DNA of 64,000 nucleotides from Algoriphagus aquaeductus (GTDB taxonomy: Bacteria > Bacteroidota > Bacteroidia > Cytophagales > Cyclobacteriaceae). The notes below the pieces were generated by a model. The model saw only the letters and a list, made by a program, of their open reading frames with translations, had not been told where the DNA came from and searched no databases. The stretch spans positions 1-64,000 of the forward strand of contig NZ_QKTX01000007.1 of assembly GCF_003253485.1 (NCBI RefSeq), in the 5' to 3' direction. Positions within the stretch are counted from its first letter, which is position 1. Every line of letters starts with the position of its first letter. Shown piece by piece: positions 44,261-53,093 of the stretch. Both the position numbers and the translations under genes were made by a program.

Positions 44261-44950
44261 ATGATCCTTCTCCAAACCCTAACTGTTGATTCCCTGTCCA
44301 CTGCGGACGCTATGGCTGCCCAAGCCACCAAAGAAAACATCGGCCTTTTGGATCTCCTGCTCAAAGGAGGCTACATGATGATTCCGCTTTACCTTTTGTT
44401 TGTACTGGCGATTTTCATCTTTGTCCAAAAGCTTATCACCCTCAATAAGGCTGCAAAAACCCCCAGCCACTTAATGGACCAAGTAAAAGTTTTGGTACAA
44501 AGCGGGCAAATCGAAAAAGCGAAAATCCTATGTGCCGGAGAAAATACACCGGTGGCCAATATGATCGCCAAAGGAATCGACCGAATCGGATCACCTTTGA
44601 AAAATATCGAAGTCTCTATCGAAAACGTGGGTAAGATCGAGATCTACAAACTAGAAAAGAATTTGGGGCTTTTGGCGACAGTATCAGGTGCTGCCCCCAT
44701 GATCGGTTTCTTGGGTACAGTAACCGGGATGATTCAAGCCTTTATCTCGATTGCACAGGAAGAAGGAAATGTGTCGCCAAAGCTGCTTTCCATGGGGATC
44801 TATGAAGCGATGATTACCACAGCAGCGGGGCTTGTGGTGGGAATTATAGCGTATTTGGGCTATAATTATTTGGTTACTCAGGTTTCCAAGCTGGTGCACA
44901 ACATGGAGTATACCTCCATTGAGTTTATTGATCTTCTTCAGGATAAATAA
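44261..44950 (+). CDS. MotA/TolQ/ExbB proton channel protein
   Basis: The 229-residue inner-membrane protein has three helices and the MotA/TolQ/ExbB domain (GAAPMIGFLGTVTGMIQAFI and EAMITTAAGLVVGIIAYLGY). With the next gene it forms the proton-driven stator that energises a TonB or TolA protein. Its ATG is one base past the SPOR stop, its stop two bases before the TolR-like gene. In Bacteroidota the TolQR and ExbBD families are hard to tell apart by sequence alone; the context here suggests an envelope-type role more than a single-receptor one. Confidence 0.93.
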   Translation: MILLQTLTVDSLSTADAMAAQATKENIGLLDLLLKGGYMMIPLYLLFVLAIFIFVQKLITLNKAAKTPSHLMDQVKVLVQSGQIEKAKILCAGENTPVANMIAKGIDRIGSPLKNIEVSIENVGKIEIYKLEKNLGLLATVSGAAPMIGFLGTVTGMIQAFISIAQEEGNVSPKLLSMGIYEAMITTAAGLVVGIIAYLGYNYLVTQVSKLVHNMEYTSIEFIDLLQDK

Positions 44951-44952
44951 TC

Positions 44953-45342
44953 ATGGGACTGCAGTCAAAAAATAAAGTAGAAGCAGCATTCAGTATGTCC
45001 TCTATGACGGACATTATTTTTCTGCTCTTGATTTTCTTCATGCTGACCTCATCCTTCATTACGCCTTCTGGGTTGCCGGTAAATTTACCATCCAGCGAGT
45101 CATCAGATATTGTGATGCAGGAAGTAACCGTGTCTGTAACGAAAGATCTGCGATTTTCGGTCAATGATAAAGTAGTGGGGCGTGATCAGATCAAATCTGA
45201 ACTTGCCACCCTATTGGAAGGGAAAAAAGGTCAAGTGGTTTTGCACATTGACAAAGAAGTTCCCGTTGAATACTTAGTGGAAATCGGCGGAATCGCGGCT
45301 GGCTTGGAGGCCAACGTGTCTATCGCCACCAAACCATACTAA
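44953..45342 (+). CDS. ExbD/TolR biopolymer transporter
   Basis: The 129-residue protein has one N-terminal membrane helix with the essential protonatable Asp20 (MTDIIFLLLIFFMLTSSF) and a periplasmic domain ending NVSIATKPY. It partners with the MotA/TolQ/ExbB protein in a 5:2 complex in known systems. Gaps to both neighbours are 2 bases, showing close translational coupling within the block. Confidence 0.93.
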   Translation: MGLQSKNKVEAAFSMSSMTDIIFLLLIFFMLTSSFITPSGLPVNLPSSESSDIVMQEVTVSVTKDLRFSVNDKVVGRDQIKSELATLLEGKKGQVVLHIDKEVPVEYLVEIGGIAAGLEANVSIATKPY

Positions 45343-45344
45343 TC

Positions 45345-46301
45345 ATGCAAACCTGGAATGCCGACCAAATAGAAAAAGACAGCAAGAAAAAATCAGCGAT
45401 CATTACTGCGGTGGTGAATGTGCTGTTGCTTCTTGCCTTTTATTTTATCGTGGTGTGGCGTCCTCAGATCCCTCCTTTGCCCACCTATGGTTTGGAGCTG
45501 AATCTTGGTTTTACGGATGTGGGATCGGGTAATCGAAACAGCCCCAATGCACCTTCCGAAACTCCCTCCCAAAGCGTGGAACAAGCAGCACCGGGAGAGG
45601 TTGCGAAAGCCGTGACCCAACCTGCCACTCCTGCACCTGCGCCTAAAACAGAAACAGCAAAGCCGAAAACCGCTTCCAAACCAGCTGCCAACCAGGCTGT
45701 AACGACTAAACCCTCCCCAATCAAAGGAGAGGAGAAAGCGGCTGTTGAAACCAAAAAGCCTGAACCTGTCAAAGCAGAGCCTATCAAGACAGTCACCACT
45801 CCGGCTAAATCAGAAGCAGAACAAACTACTCAAAAAGCTCCCGAACAACCCAAAATTGACCCTCGTGCTGTGATGGGGGCGGGCGGTACCTCGGGAAAAA
45901 GCTCGACTCCAGCTTCAGGAGGTGCCCAGGGTTCCTCCAATGCCAAAGGCGATGAAGGTCGTCCAACCGGTACAGTGGACGGGAGAGCGATCATGGGTGA
46001 AGGAAGTGGAAAAGGAACCAATTCCGGTGCGGGATATAGCTTGGATATGGCAGGATGGGATTTTGCCTCCAGGCCGAATATCAATGACCGGGTTTCTACC
46101 AGAAATGGTCGAATCGTATTCAAAATCACCGTAGACGACTCCGGTCGGGTAGTTCAGGCTGTTCCGTTAGAATACAATGTTTCCAACGATGTGTTGGCCT
46201 ATTACCGTCAGGTAGTCAATCAGATCAATTTCAAAAAATCCGGTGGGGCAGCTGCCGATTTTTCTACCGGAAAGATCACCTTTGTGATTAAGGTGGATTA
46301 A
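45345..46301 (+). CDS. TonB/TolA-like energy transducer
   Basis: The 318-residue protein has an N-terminal membrane helix (residues 17-37, SAIITAVVNVLLLLAFYFIV), a long Pro/Lys/Ala/Glu-rich spacer able to cross the periplasm, and a C-terminal TonB-like domain (GRIVFKITVDDSGRVVQAVP to KITFVIKVD). Two similar elements lie before it: DPRAVMGAGGTSGKS and DGRAIMGEGSGKGT, about 45 residues apart. It is the third stator partner after TolQ/ExbB and TolR/ExbD. Whether it contacts the barrel protein upstream or a Tol-like target cannot be told. Confidence 0.9.
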   Translation: MQTWNADQIEKDSKKKSAIITAVVNVLLLLAFYFIVVWRPQIPPLPTYGLELNLGFTDVGSGNRNSPNAPSETPSQSVEQAAPGEVAKAVTQPATPAPAPKTETAKPKTASKPAANQAVTTKPSPIKGEEKAAVETKKPEPVKAEPIKTVTTPAKSEAEQTTQKAPEQPKIDPRAVMGAGGTSGKSSTPASGGAQGSSNAKGDEGRPTGTVDGRAIMGEGSGKGTNSGAGYSLDMAGWDFASRPNINDRVSTRNGRIVFKITVDDSGRVVQAVPLEYNVSNDVLAYYRQVVNQINFKKSGGAAADFSTGKITFVIKVD

Positions 46302-46643
46302 TCTGATTTCTGGAAAATGATCCATTTGGTGATTTAAATTTCAATGCAGTGGGCGGGAAGACCGAAGACCGTAGACCGAAGAAATCTGATGCTAAACATT
46401 TTTTTATCGGAATTGCCTAATGATTTTTGGAAAAGCTGACGAATTCAATTGGATTTATGTGTATCCGCATGTTTGCACGTTACCGATTTAACTTAGATTT
46501 TGAGGTTCCAAATAGGCGGATTCCCTCTTACCAAGGGGGCTAGGAGCCTGTCCCGACGAATGAAGGGTGGATTTTTCATAAAGGAAAATTTGCTATTCAA
46601 GACCTCCGTAAATTGTTCCGGATACACATAATTGGATTTAAGA
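46302..46643. other. Intergenic region with short tandem repeats
   Basis: 342 bases between the TonB-like gene and folC. It contains a run of 7-base units (aagaccg, aagaccg, tagaccg) at 46358-46380, a weak hairpin at 46523-46539 (ccctctt / aaggggg), and a motif (aggagcctgtcccgacgaa) next to it that looks like a decayed copy of a dispersed repeat. No gene was found. Confidence 0.5.
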
Positions 46644-47933
46644 ATGAATTACCAAGAAACCCTGGATTACCTTTTCAATGCACTTCCCATGTTTCAGCGG
46701 GTAGGTGCTTCTGCATTCAAAAAAGACCTGAGCAATACCCTAGCGCTCTGTGCACATTTGGGAAATCCGGAGCGAAAATTCAAGTCCATTCATGTAGCCG
46801 GAACCAACGGAAAAGGAAGTACTTCCCATACTTTGGCGGCCATACTTCAGTCTGCTGGATTTAAAACAGGGCTGTATACTTCTCCGCACCTCAAATCCTT
46901 TACCGAGCGTGTTCGGGTCAATGGTCAAGAAATCACCGAACTGGCGGTAGTGGATTTTGTAGAAGCCAACAAGGCCTTTTTGGATGAATTAAAGCCCAGC
47001 TTCTTCGAGATGACGGTTGCCTTGGCTTTTTGGTATTTTGCCAAAGAGGAGGTCGATATTGCCATCATCGAAGTGGGAATGGGAGGAAGACTGGATAGTA
47101 CCAATGTGATTACTCCTGAACTTTCGGTCATCACTAATATCGGTTGGGATCACATGCAGTTTTTGGGAGATACGCTTCCTCTGATTGCCGGAGAAAAGGC
47201 AGGAATCATCAAGCCAAATATTCCGGTAGTCGTCAGCCAAACTCAAGAAGAAACCACATCGGTTTTCATCCAAAAAGCCCAAGAAAATGAGGCTCCGATC
47301 ATTTTTGCAGATCAAAAATTCAGGTTGGAAAAAGTCGCAGCTACTGAGCCTGGACTAGCCAAATACACCGTATCAAAAGACGGAGAAACTTATTCCTTGG
47401 ACTATGGTCTAATGGGTGATTACCAGATTTTTAATTTGCCCGGTATACTGGAATCGGTAAATCAGCTTCGAAGTAAGGGCTGGAAGATATCCAATGAAGC
47501 GCTGGAAAAAGGATTAAAAGAAGTTACCCAGCTTACCGGCTTAAAAGGCAGATGGCAGATTTTAGGAGAAAAACCAACCGTCATTGCAGACACAGGCCAT
47601 AACGAACCCGGAATTCGGGCCATTTTGAGTCAGTTGAAAAGTTATTCTTTTGATCGACTCTGGATGGTCTTGGGGATGGTGCAGGACAAGGATATCTCCA
47701 AGATTTTGGAATTGCTTCCCAAGGATGCCCGGTATGTATTCTGTCAGGCGGATTTACCTCGTGCCATGCCAGCTGAATTGCTTGCTGAAAAGGCAGCTGA
47801 GTATAGTCTGAAAGGAGAAGTGATATCCGAGGTGAACCAAGCGCTTCAATTTGCCCGAAAAAATGCAGGTCCAAATGACCTGATATTTGTGGGAGGGAGT
47901 ACTTTTGTGGTCGCAGAAATCGACGACCTCTAA
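46644..47933 (+). CDS. folC: Bifunctional folylpolyglutamate synthase / dihydrofolate synthase
   Basis: The 429-residue Mur-ligase-type enzyme adds glutamate to dihydropteroate and folates. The P-loop region HVAGTNGKGSTSHTLAAIL, SPHLKSFTERVRVNG, and EVGMGGRLDSTNV are all clear. The ATG at 46644 (MNYQETLDYLF) is preferred to the TTG at 46632 because the family starts here. Its TAA is directly followed by the ATG of trmB without a gap. Confidence 0.95.
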   Translation: MNYQETLDYLFNALPMFQRVGASAFKKDLSNTLALCAHLGNPERKFKSIHVAGTNGKGSTSHTLAAILQSAGFKTGLYTSPHLKSFTERVRVNGQEITELAVVDFVEANKAFLDELKPSFFEMTVALAFWYFAKEEVDIAIIEVGMGGRLDSTNVITPELSVITNIGWDHMQFLGDTLPLIAGEKAGIIKPNIPVVVSQTQEETTSVFIQKAQENEAPIIFADQKFRLEKVAATEPGLAKYTVSKDGETYSLDYGLMGDYQIFNLPGILESVNQLRSKGWKISNEALEKGLKEVTQLTGLKGRWQILGEKPTVIADTGHNEPGIRAILSQLKSYSFDRLWMVLGMVQDKDISKILELLPKDARYVFCQADLPRAMPAELLAEKAAEYSLKGEVISEVNQALQFARKNAGPNDLIFVGGSTFVVAEIDDL

Positions 47934-48593
47934 ATGAGCAGAAAAAAGCTGGTTCGCTTCGCCCAAAATGAAGCCAATCCCAATGTCATTCAGGCTGGAA
48001 AGCCACTTTTCGAATCCATCAAAGGCAACTGGCACGAAGTACAGTTCCAAAATCAAAATCCCATCGTAGTTGAATTGGCTTGTGGGCGGGGAGAATTTAC
48101 CGTGGGTCTGGGCCGTGAATACCGTGATCAAAACTTCATCGGAGTGGATATCAAAGGCAGCCGAATCTGGAAGGGGAGCTCTACCGCAACAACGGAAGGA
48201 TTAAACAATGTGGCTTTTCTGAGAACGCAAATTCAAAATCTGGATCAGTTTTTTGCCGAAGGCGAGATCTCCGAGCTTTGGATCACCTTTCCTGATCCTT
48301 TTCCACGAGATGGAGATGAAAAGCGCCGGCTGACTTCTCCGAAGTTTCTGGATATGTACAAGCCGATGATTAAGGAAAATGGATTGGTTCACTTCAAAAC
48401 AGACAATACAGGGCTTTTTGACTATACCTTGGAACTCGTCAAAAGTCGCGAAGACATCGAGATCTTAGCCTTCACGCATGACTTTTACCAAAGCGAGATG
48501 CGGGACGAACACCATGGGATCAAAACCCGCTATGAGAAGATGTTTTCCGACAAGGGAGAGAAGATCAAGTATTTGAAGTTCAGATTTAAGTAA
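47934..48593 (+). CDS. trmB: tRNA (guanine-N7-)-methyltransferase
   Basis: The 219-residue SAM enzyme methylates G46 in the variable loop of tRNA. Signature elements are VELACGRGEFTVGLGREY (SAM site), FIGVDIKGSRIWKG and ITFPDPFPRDGDEKRRLTSP, the family catalytic motif (here PDPFPR in place of PDPWPK). The start ATG directly follows the folC stop (TAAATG), so the two are co-translated. Three hairpins lie beyond the stop. Confidence 0.93.
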   Translation: MSRKKLVRFAQNEANPNVIQAGKPLFESIKGNWHEVQFQNQNPIVVELACGRGEFTVGLGREYRDQNFIGVDIKGSRIWKGSSTATTEGLNNVAFLRTQIQNLDQFFAEGEISELWITFPDPFPRDGDEKRRLTSPKFLDMYKPMIKENGLVHFKTDNTGLFDYTLELVKSREDIEILAFTHDFYQSEMRDEHHGIKTRYEKMFSDKGEKIKYLKFRFK

Positions 48594-48635
48594 TCCCTTG
48601 TTCTGATTTTCCTAAAGCTGGACTTATTATGAAAA

Positions 48636-48659
48636 ATCCTGCTTCTGGAGAAGCAGGAT
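48636..48659. repeat. Palindromic hairpin 1 of the trmB / kinase gap
   Basis: 11-bp stem atcctgcttct / agaagcaggat with a 2-base centre. No T-run, so it may be a repeat rather than a terminator. Confidence 0.6.
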
Positions 48660-48667
48660 AACCAGGT

Positions 48668-48700
48668 AGACCTTTGGGGTTTTCAAAACCCCGAAGGTCT
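48668..48700. repeat. Palindromic hairpin 2 of the trmB / kinase gap
   Basis: 16-bp arms (agacctttggggtttt and aaaaccccgaaggtct) around one central base, with one G-T-type mismatch. It ends 16 bases before hairpin 3. Confidence 0.7.
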
Positions 48701-48716
48701 GAATCAACTAGTGAAA

Positions 48717-48743
48717 CCTTCGAGGTCTGAAAGACCTCAAAGG
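48717..48743. repeat. Palindromic hairpin 3 of the trmB / kinase gap
   Basis: 12-bp arms ccttcgaggtct / agacctcaaagg, 3-base loop, one G-T pair. It ends 6 bases before the kinase stop. The ggtct ends resemble hairpin 2, suggesting one repeat family. Confidence 0.7.
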
Positions 48744-48749
48744 ATAATT

Positions 48750-51131
48750 TCAGAGTTTTTCCAACTGCACTTTTTCCAAAAACAAGGCTTGCAGCACCTT
48801 TTCCAAAAGAATTTCGGCATCAACGGGCTTGGTCATGTAGTCATCCATACCCACTGCTTTGGCTCTGAGCTTGCTTTTCTCGGTGGTGTCTGCCGTCACA
48901 GCAATAATGGGAATAGTGAGGTATTTTTCACCGGCTGAGCCGGCACGAATGGCTTCTGTTGCTTCATAGCCGTCCATTTCCGGCATCTGCAGATCCATCA
49001 AGATGAGGTCAAAATGACTTTGCTGCAATTTTTCCAATCCTTCCAGACCATGATTGGCAAAGTCAAAGGTGATGCCCTTCCACTTTCTTAGGATTGATTT
49101 GATGACCAATTGATTGACGGGATTGTCTTCCACTACCAAAATCCGCTTGCCTAGCAGCAAGGTCTCTGATTGTGCTTTGACCGGATCTTGAACTGATTCC
49201 TCGGCTTTTCCAAAAGTCAGGGAAATGCTGACTTTGGTGCCTTTGCCGACTTCACTTTGGATCGCCACAGTTCCATTGTAGAGTTGGGTCAGGGCTTTGA
49301 CAATACAAAGACCGAGTCCAAATCCCCCAAATTTTCGCTTATCGTCAATTTGTTCCTGAATGAAGGATTCAAAAATACGGTCCAGTTTTTCCGGCTTGAT
49401 ACCTACTCCGGTATCACTGATTTCGAAACTTAAAATGCTATTTGATCCACTTTCTATCAAATCTGTGATGGCAAGTTTGACTTCTCCTTGATTGGTGAAT
49501 TTGATCGAGTTATGGATTACATTCATCAGAATCTGTCTGAAGCGGGTGGCATCCCCAATGAGTTTTTTAGGAAGTTGGACTTTTTCCTCTACGATGAATT
49601 TGAGTCCTTTATCCCGGGTTTGTTGGTGAGCAAGCAGCTTGATTTCGTTCAAAACCTTCAAAAAATCGAAAGTTTTCTGTTCCAGATTAAGTTCGCCTTT
49701 TTCGATTTTGGAGTAATCCAGGATATCGTCAATGGAAGAAAGGAGAGAAAAGGATGAATACTTGATGACCTCGAGGTTCTCTTTGATCTTTTCATCCTGA
49801 ATTTCCTTCATAATGGATTGAGAAAGACCTAAAATCGCATTGAGGGGAGTTCTGAGTTCATGTGATACATTGGAAAGGAAAAAGGACTTGATTTCGTTGC
49901 TTTCTTCGGATCGCTGCAGGGCGAGTTCCTGCGCTTTTTCCTTTTCCGTTCTCAGAATTCGAATTCGGTTTGCCATGGAAAGCGAAAGGAAAAGAATTTC
50001 CAATCCAGTTCCCAGTTTGGCGGAATTTTCTGTGATGAATGAGTTCTCAATCAGAGAGAAATTGTTCAGAATAAAGGTGATAAATCCTATAGTCAACGCG
50101 GTAATACCCAAAGCGAAAAAAAGATCGACCGGCTTTTTTTTCACATAACTCATTACTATGGAAGCAATCACCAACAATACGCCTAAAAATCCCAAGGCAT
50201 TGACTAAAGGGTAATAGAGAGGCTTGCCAGAGCTGATGAAAATTATACAGAATAGCAGTCCCACCAGGAGTCCATTGACTACATGAATGGTGTAATGCAG
50301 GCCTTTGGCAAAGGTTCGGACTCGGATATAAACCTGATTGTATCGGTTGAGAAGAATAGCCGAAACGGCCGCGAAAATCAGGAGACTTCGATTTGAAAAC
50401 CATCCCGGCTCTCTTAGTAGATATTGGAAAAAATAACCGTCCAGGCTGGAATGAAGCAATCCTATAGAAAGGACATAGGAAACGTAAAGGATAAAACTTT
50501 TCTCCTTGATCCCAAAATAGAAAAACAAATACGTCAATCCGGCCAAAAGCAGAATTCCATAAAACACACCAAAGACCAATTGATCCGTGAAAGTTGATTC
50601 GATCAAAGAAGTCCCATCATGAAGTACGAGCGGCAAGTTGATAACTTCACCGTCGCTTTTCAAGTGAAGAAAAAATGCTGTGCTGGTAGCAGGAGAAAGG
50701 GTAATTGGGAAAAGAAGCTTTCGATGGCTGATTTCACGATCAGCAAAGGGCATCAAATCACCGTTTTTTATGATTTTTTGAATTTCACCATTTTCCAAAA
50801 AATACAAATCCGCCACATCGGTAATTGGCCTGGCGGTCTCGAGAAATAAAGACTTGGAAACGGAACCGGGATTAGTGAGCTCAAACCTTACCCAATAGTG
50901 ATGATCCGTAAATCCCAGGTTGGAATTGGGATTGGGCAAGGGTTTAAATCTGTTTTCTGATGGCTCAGAAAGGAATTTGCTCAATGGAATAAATTCTTTT
51001 CCCATATCCCAAATCTGCGCTTGGTCATGGATGGAAACTGGATAGGTTTCTTTGGCGTCTTGGGCATGGGATACCGACGCGAAGACTAGAAAGAATCCGA
51101 CCAGGAGATGGGTGATCAGTCGACGATTCAT
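48750..51131 (-). CDS. Hybrid sensor histidine kinase with 7TMR-DISM sensor
   Basis: The 793-residue protein has a signal peptide, an extracytoplasmic 7TMR-DISMED2 domain (about residues 30-170), a seven-helix 7TM block (about 185-395), a HisKA domain with phospho-acceptor His424 (SHELRTPL), a HATPase domain (DTGVGIKPE and GFGLGLCIVKAL), and a C-terminal receiver with Asp713 (LMDLQMPEMDG) and Lys768. DISM sensors are thought to bind small carbohydrate-like or other ligands. Phosphate would move within the protein from His424 to Asp713 and then to a partner; the single receiver at 7126-7569 or others could be downstream. It stands alone on the minus strand. Confidence 0.93.
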   Translation of the reverse strand: MNRRLITHLLVGFFLVFASVSHAQDAKETYPVSIHDQAQIWDMGKEFIPLSKFLSEPSENRFKPLPNPNSNLGFTDHHYWVRFELTNPGSVSKSLFLETARPITDVADLYFLENGEIQKIIKNGDLMPFADREISHRKLLFPITLSPATSTAFFLHLKSDGEVINLPLVLHDGTSLIESTFTDQLVFGVFYGILLLAGLTYLFFYFGIKEKSFILYVSYVLSIGLLHSSLDGYFFQYLLREPGWFSNRSLLIFAAVSAILLNRYNQVYIRVRTFAKGLHYTIHVVNGLLVGLLFCIIFISSGKPLYYPLVNALGFLGVLLVIASIVMSYVKKKPVDLFFALGITALTIGFITFILNNFSLIENSFITENSAKLGTGLEILFLSLSMANRIRILRTEKEKAQELALQRSEESNEIKSFFLSNVSHELRTPLNAILGLSQSIMKEIQDEKIKENLEVIKYSSFSLLSSIDDILDYSKIEKGELNLEQKTFDFLKVLNEIKLLAHQQTRDKGLKFIVEEKVQLPKKLIGDATRFRQILMNVIHNSIKFTNQGEVKLAITDLIESGSNSILSFEISDTGVGIKPEKLDRIFESFIQEQIDDKRKFGGFGLGLCIVKALTQLYNGTVAIQSEVGKGTKVSISLTFGKAEESVQDPVKAQSETLLLGKRILVVEDNPVNQLVIKSILRKWKGITFDFANHGLEGLEKLQQSHFDLILMDLQMPEMDGYEATEAIRAGSAGEKYLTIPIIAVTADTTEKSKLRAKAVGMDDYMTKPVDAEILLEKVLQALFLEKVQLEKL

Positions 51132-51180
51132 AAAGGGGGTAGTTTGGCCCCATTTACGTCGTAACTGGGGGGATTGGATC

Positions 51181-52059
51181 TTATTGACAGAAATTTTCTT
51201 TTCGATATTCTGGATTGGGATACGTGTAAAACCCTTCTCCGGATTTTTCGCCCAGTTTTCCCTGGTCTAGGTATGTTTTCAAAAGTGCCGCGAAAGCCTG
51301 AGAAGCAGCATCGGGCATCTTATGGGTCACATGCCAGGCGGTATCCAAACCTATCGAATCCAAAATTCCAAATGGTCCCATAGGCATGTGGAAATTGACC
51401 ATCCAGGATCGGTCGATATCCTCGATGCTTCCTACTTCCCGAGTTAATAATTTTCCAGCGGCTCCGATCAAAGCCATCAACATGGTATTAAAAATGTATC
51501 CCGGATTTTCTTTTTTGACCAAAACGGGCACTTGATTGAGTTTTTTTCCCAAATCTTCCAACATCAGAATCATGGCAGGGTCAGTTCCCGGATGAGGCAT
51601 GATATCCACCACTCGGGAATAAAACACATCATGAAAATGGAAGGCGCAGAATTTGGACGGACGTCCGCTTTCCTCAGCAAACATGGAGGGGAGAAGATAG
51701 GAAGTATTGGTGGTAAACCAGGTTTTCTCCGGAGCAATTTCGCCAAACTGCTTCCAGACTTTTTTCTTGATATCTACTTCTTCGGTAACGCTTTCATTGA
51801 TGAAATCGGCATCTTCAACTGCCTCAAATGGATCAAGAGTAAATTGGATTCTGGAAAAAATCTCAGTGATTTGGCTTTCATGCAACTGTCCGGCTTTAAC
51901 CAATTGACGAAGGATTTTCTCCATGGTTTTATGACCCAAGTCCAGTGCTTTTTGAGAGATGTCGTAAACGGAAACCTGAAAACCGGAAATAGCAAATTGG
52001 AGTGCGACGCGTGAACCAAGGGTTCCGGCTCCCAGAATACAAATTTTATGGATGCGCAT
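51181..52059 (-). CDS. 3-hydroxyacyl-CoA dehydrogenase
   Basis: The 292-residue enzyme oxidises 3-hydroxyacyl-CoA with NAD+. It starts with the dinucleotide site ICILGAGTLGSRVALQFA and has NTSYLLPS, HFHDVFYSRVVDIMP and NPGYIFNTML, all part of the family. The C-terminal dimerisation half is complete. It is the last gene of a four-gene minus-strand operon, 5 bases after the APH-type gene. The E in ADFINESVTEE matches the usual catalytic dyad region. Chain length preference cannot be read. Confidence 0.92.
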   Translation of the reverse strand: MRIHKICILGAGTLGSRVALQFAISGFQVSVYDISQKALDLGHKTMEKILRQLVKAGQLHESQITEIFSRIQFTLDPFEAVEDADFINESVTEEVDIKKKVWKQFGEIAPEKTWFTTNTSYLLPSMFAEESGRPSKFCAFHFHDVFYSRVVDIMPHPGTDPAMILMLEDLGKKLNQVPVLVKKENPGYIFNTMLMALIGAAGKLLTREVGSIEDIDRSWMVNFHMPMGPFGILDSIGLDTAWHVTHKMPDAASQAFAALLKTYLDQGKLGEKSGEGFYTYPNPEYRKENFCQ

Positions 52060-52064
52060 GTGGG

Positions 52065-53093
52065 TTAGATTTTTTGGATGGAGATGGAATGCTGTGCCAT
52101 TTTTCCCGCTGCTTCGACTACCTGAATTAATGCAGCAAAACGGGGATCATTGGCAAACCCTAGGGAAAACCGCTTGAAAATCTGTTGGGCAATCACGGCT
52201 ACTTTGAATAGTCCAAAGGCATAATAGAATATCATGTGGTCCATTGGCTTCCCTGTTTTTTCTGAATAGTAGTCAATTACCTGTTTTCTGGTGAAATTTC
52301 CGGGAAGATGACTCAGGTTAAACATTTTCAGGGTTTGGGGATCATCAGCTTGTGCCCAATAGGCCAAGGTCGTTCCCAAATCCATCAATGGATTTCCCAC
52401 GGTAGCCATTTCCCAATCCAAAACTGCCTTGATCGCTGTTTTACTTTCAGGATCCAGCACCAGATTGTCGTATTTGAAATCGTTGTGGATGAATGCTATG
52501 GATTCAGAAGAAGGAATATGGTCCTTGAGCCATCCTGCGGTCTGTTCTAACTCCGGAAGCTCATGGGTTTTGGCTTTGAAATAGCGCTCAGACCAGCCTT
52601 CTACCTGTCGCTGAGTATATCCCTCCGGTTTTCCGAGTTGAATCAAGCCAGAATCCTGAAGCTCCAAACCATGAAGTTCGATCAGGCAGTCCAACGTGTT
52701 TCTGGAAAGTTGAAGGAAGTCGTTTGAGCTGATTTCCATCCTTTCTGACACTTTGTTTCGAAGAATAAATCCGTCAACACATTCCATCAGGAAAAATGGG
52801 GCTCCGAATACGGACTCCGTTTCGCAATACAAGAATGGCTTTGGGCTTTTGGAATAACCGGATTTTTGAAGACTTTCCAAAATCCGAAACTCCCGACCCA
52901 TATCGTGTGCTTTGGCTATTTTTTCTCCAAAAGGCGGTCGTCTCAGGATCAATCTCCGATCAGGCGCCTGAACCAAAAAAGTAAGATTGGAATAGCCTCC
53001 GGAAATTTGCGATACGGTGATTTGATCCGCTTTGCAAGAAAGCGGACTTTCCAAATAGGATTTGAGTGATTCAAAGGGTAATTCGGTTTTCAT
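52065..53093 (-). CDS. APH-type kinase, ACAD10/11 N-domain-like (possible 4-hydroxyacyl-CoA kinase)
   Basis: The 342-residue protein is a phosphotransferase with HND at 203-205 (catalytic Asp205), Asn210 and the metal Asp226 in LDWEMATVGNPLMDLG. It is of the branch found as the N-terminal domain of human ACAD10 and ACAD11, and as LvaA in the Pseudomonas levulinate operon, where it phosphorylates the 4-hydroxy group of an acyl-CoA. Here its ATG overlaps the stop of the acyl-CoA dehydrogenase gene (ATGA at 53093-53090), keeping the same pair of activities as separate genes. The activity is inferred from this pairing. Confidence 0.85.
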   Translation of the reverse strand: MKTELPFESLKSYLESPLSCKADQITVSQISGGYSNLTFLVQAPDRRLILRRPPFGEKIAKAHDMGREFRILESLQKSGYSKSPKPFLYCETESVFGAPFFLMECVDGFILRNKVSERMEISSNDFLQLSRNTLDCLIELHGLELQDSGLIQLGKPEGYTQRQVEGWSERYFKAKTHELPELEQTAGWLKDHIPSSESIAFIHNDFKYDNLVLDPESKTAIKAVLDWEMATVGNPLMDLGTTLAYWAQADDPQTLKMFNLSHLPGNFTRKQVIDYYSEKTGKPMDHMIFYYAFGLFKVAVIAQQIFKRFSLGFANDPRFAALIQVVEAAGKMAQHSISIQKI

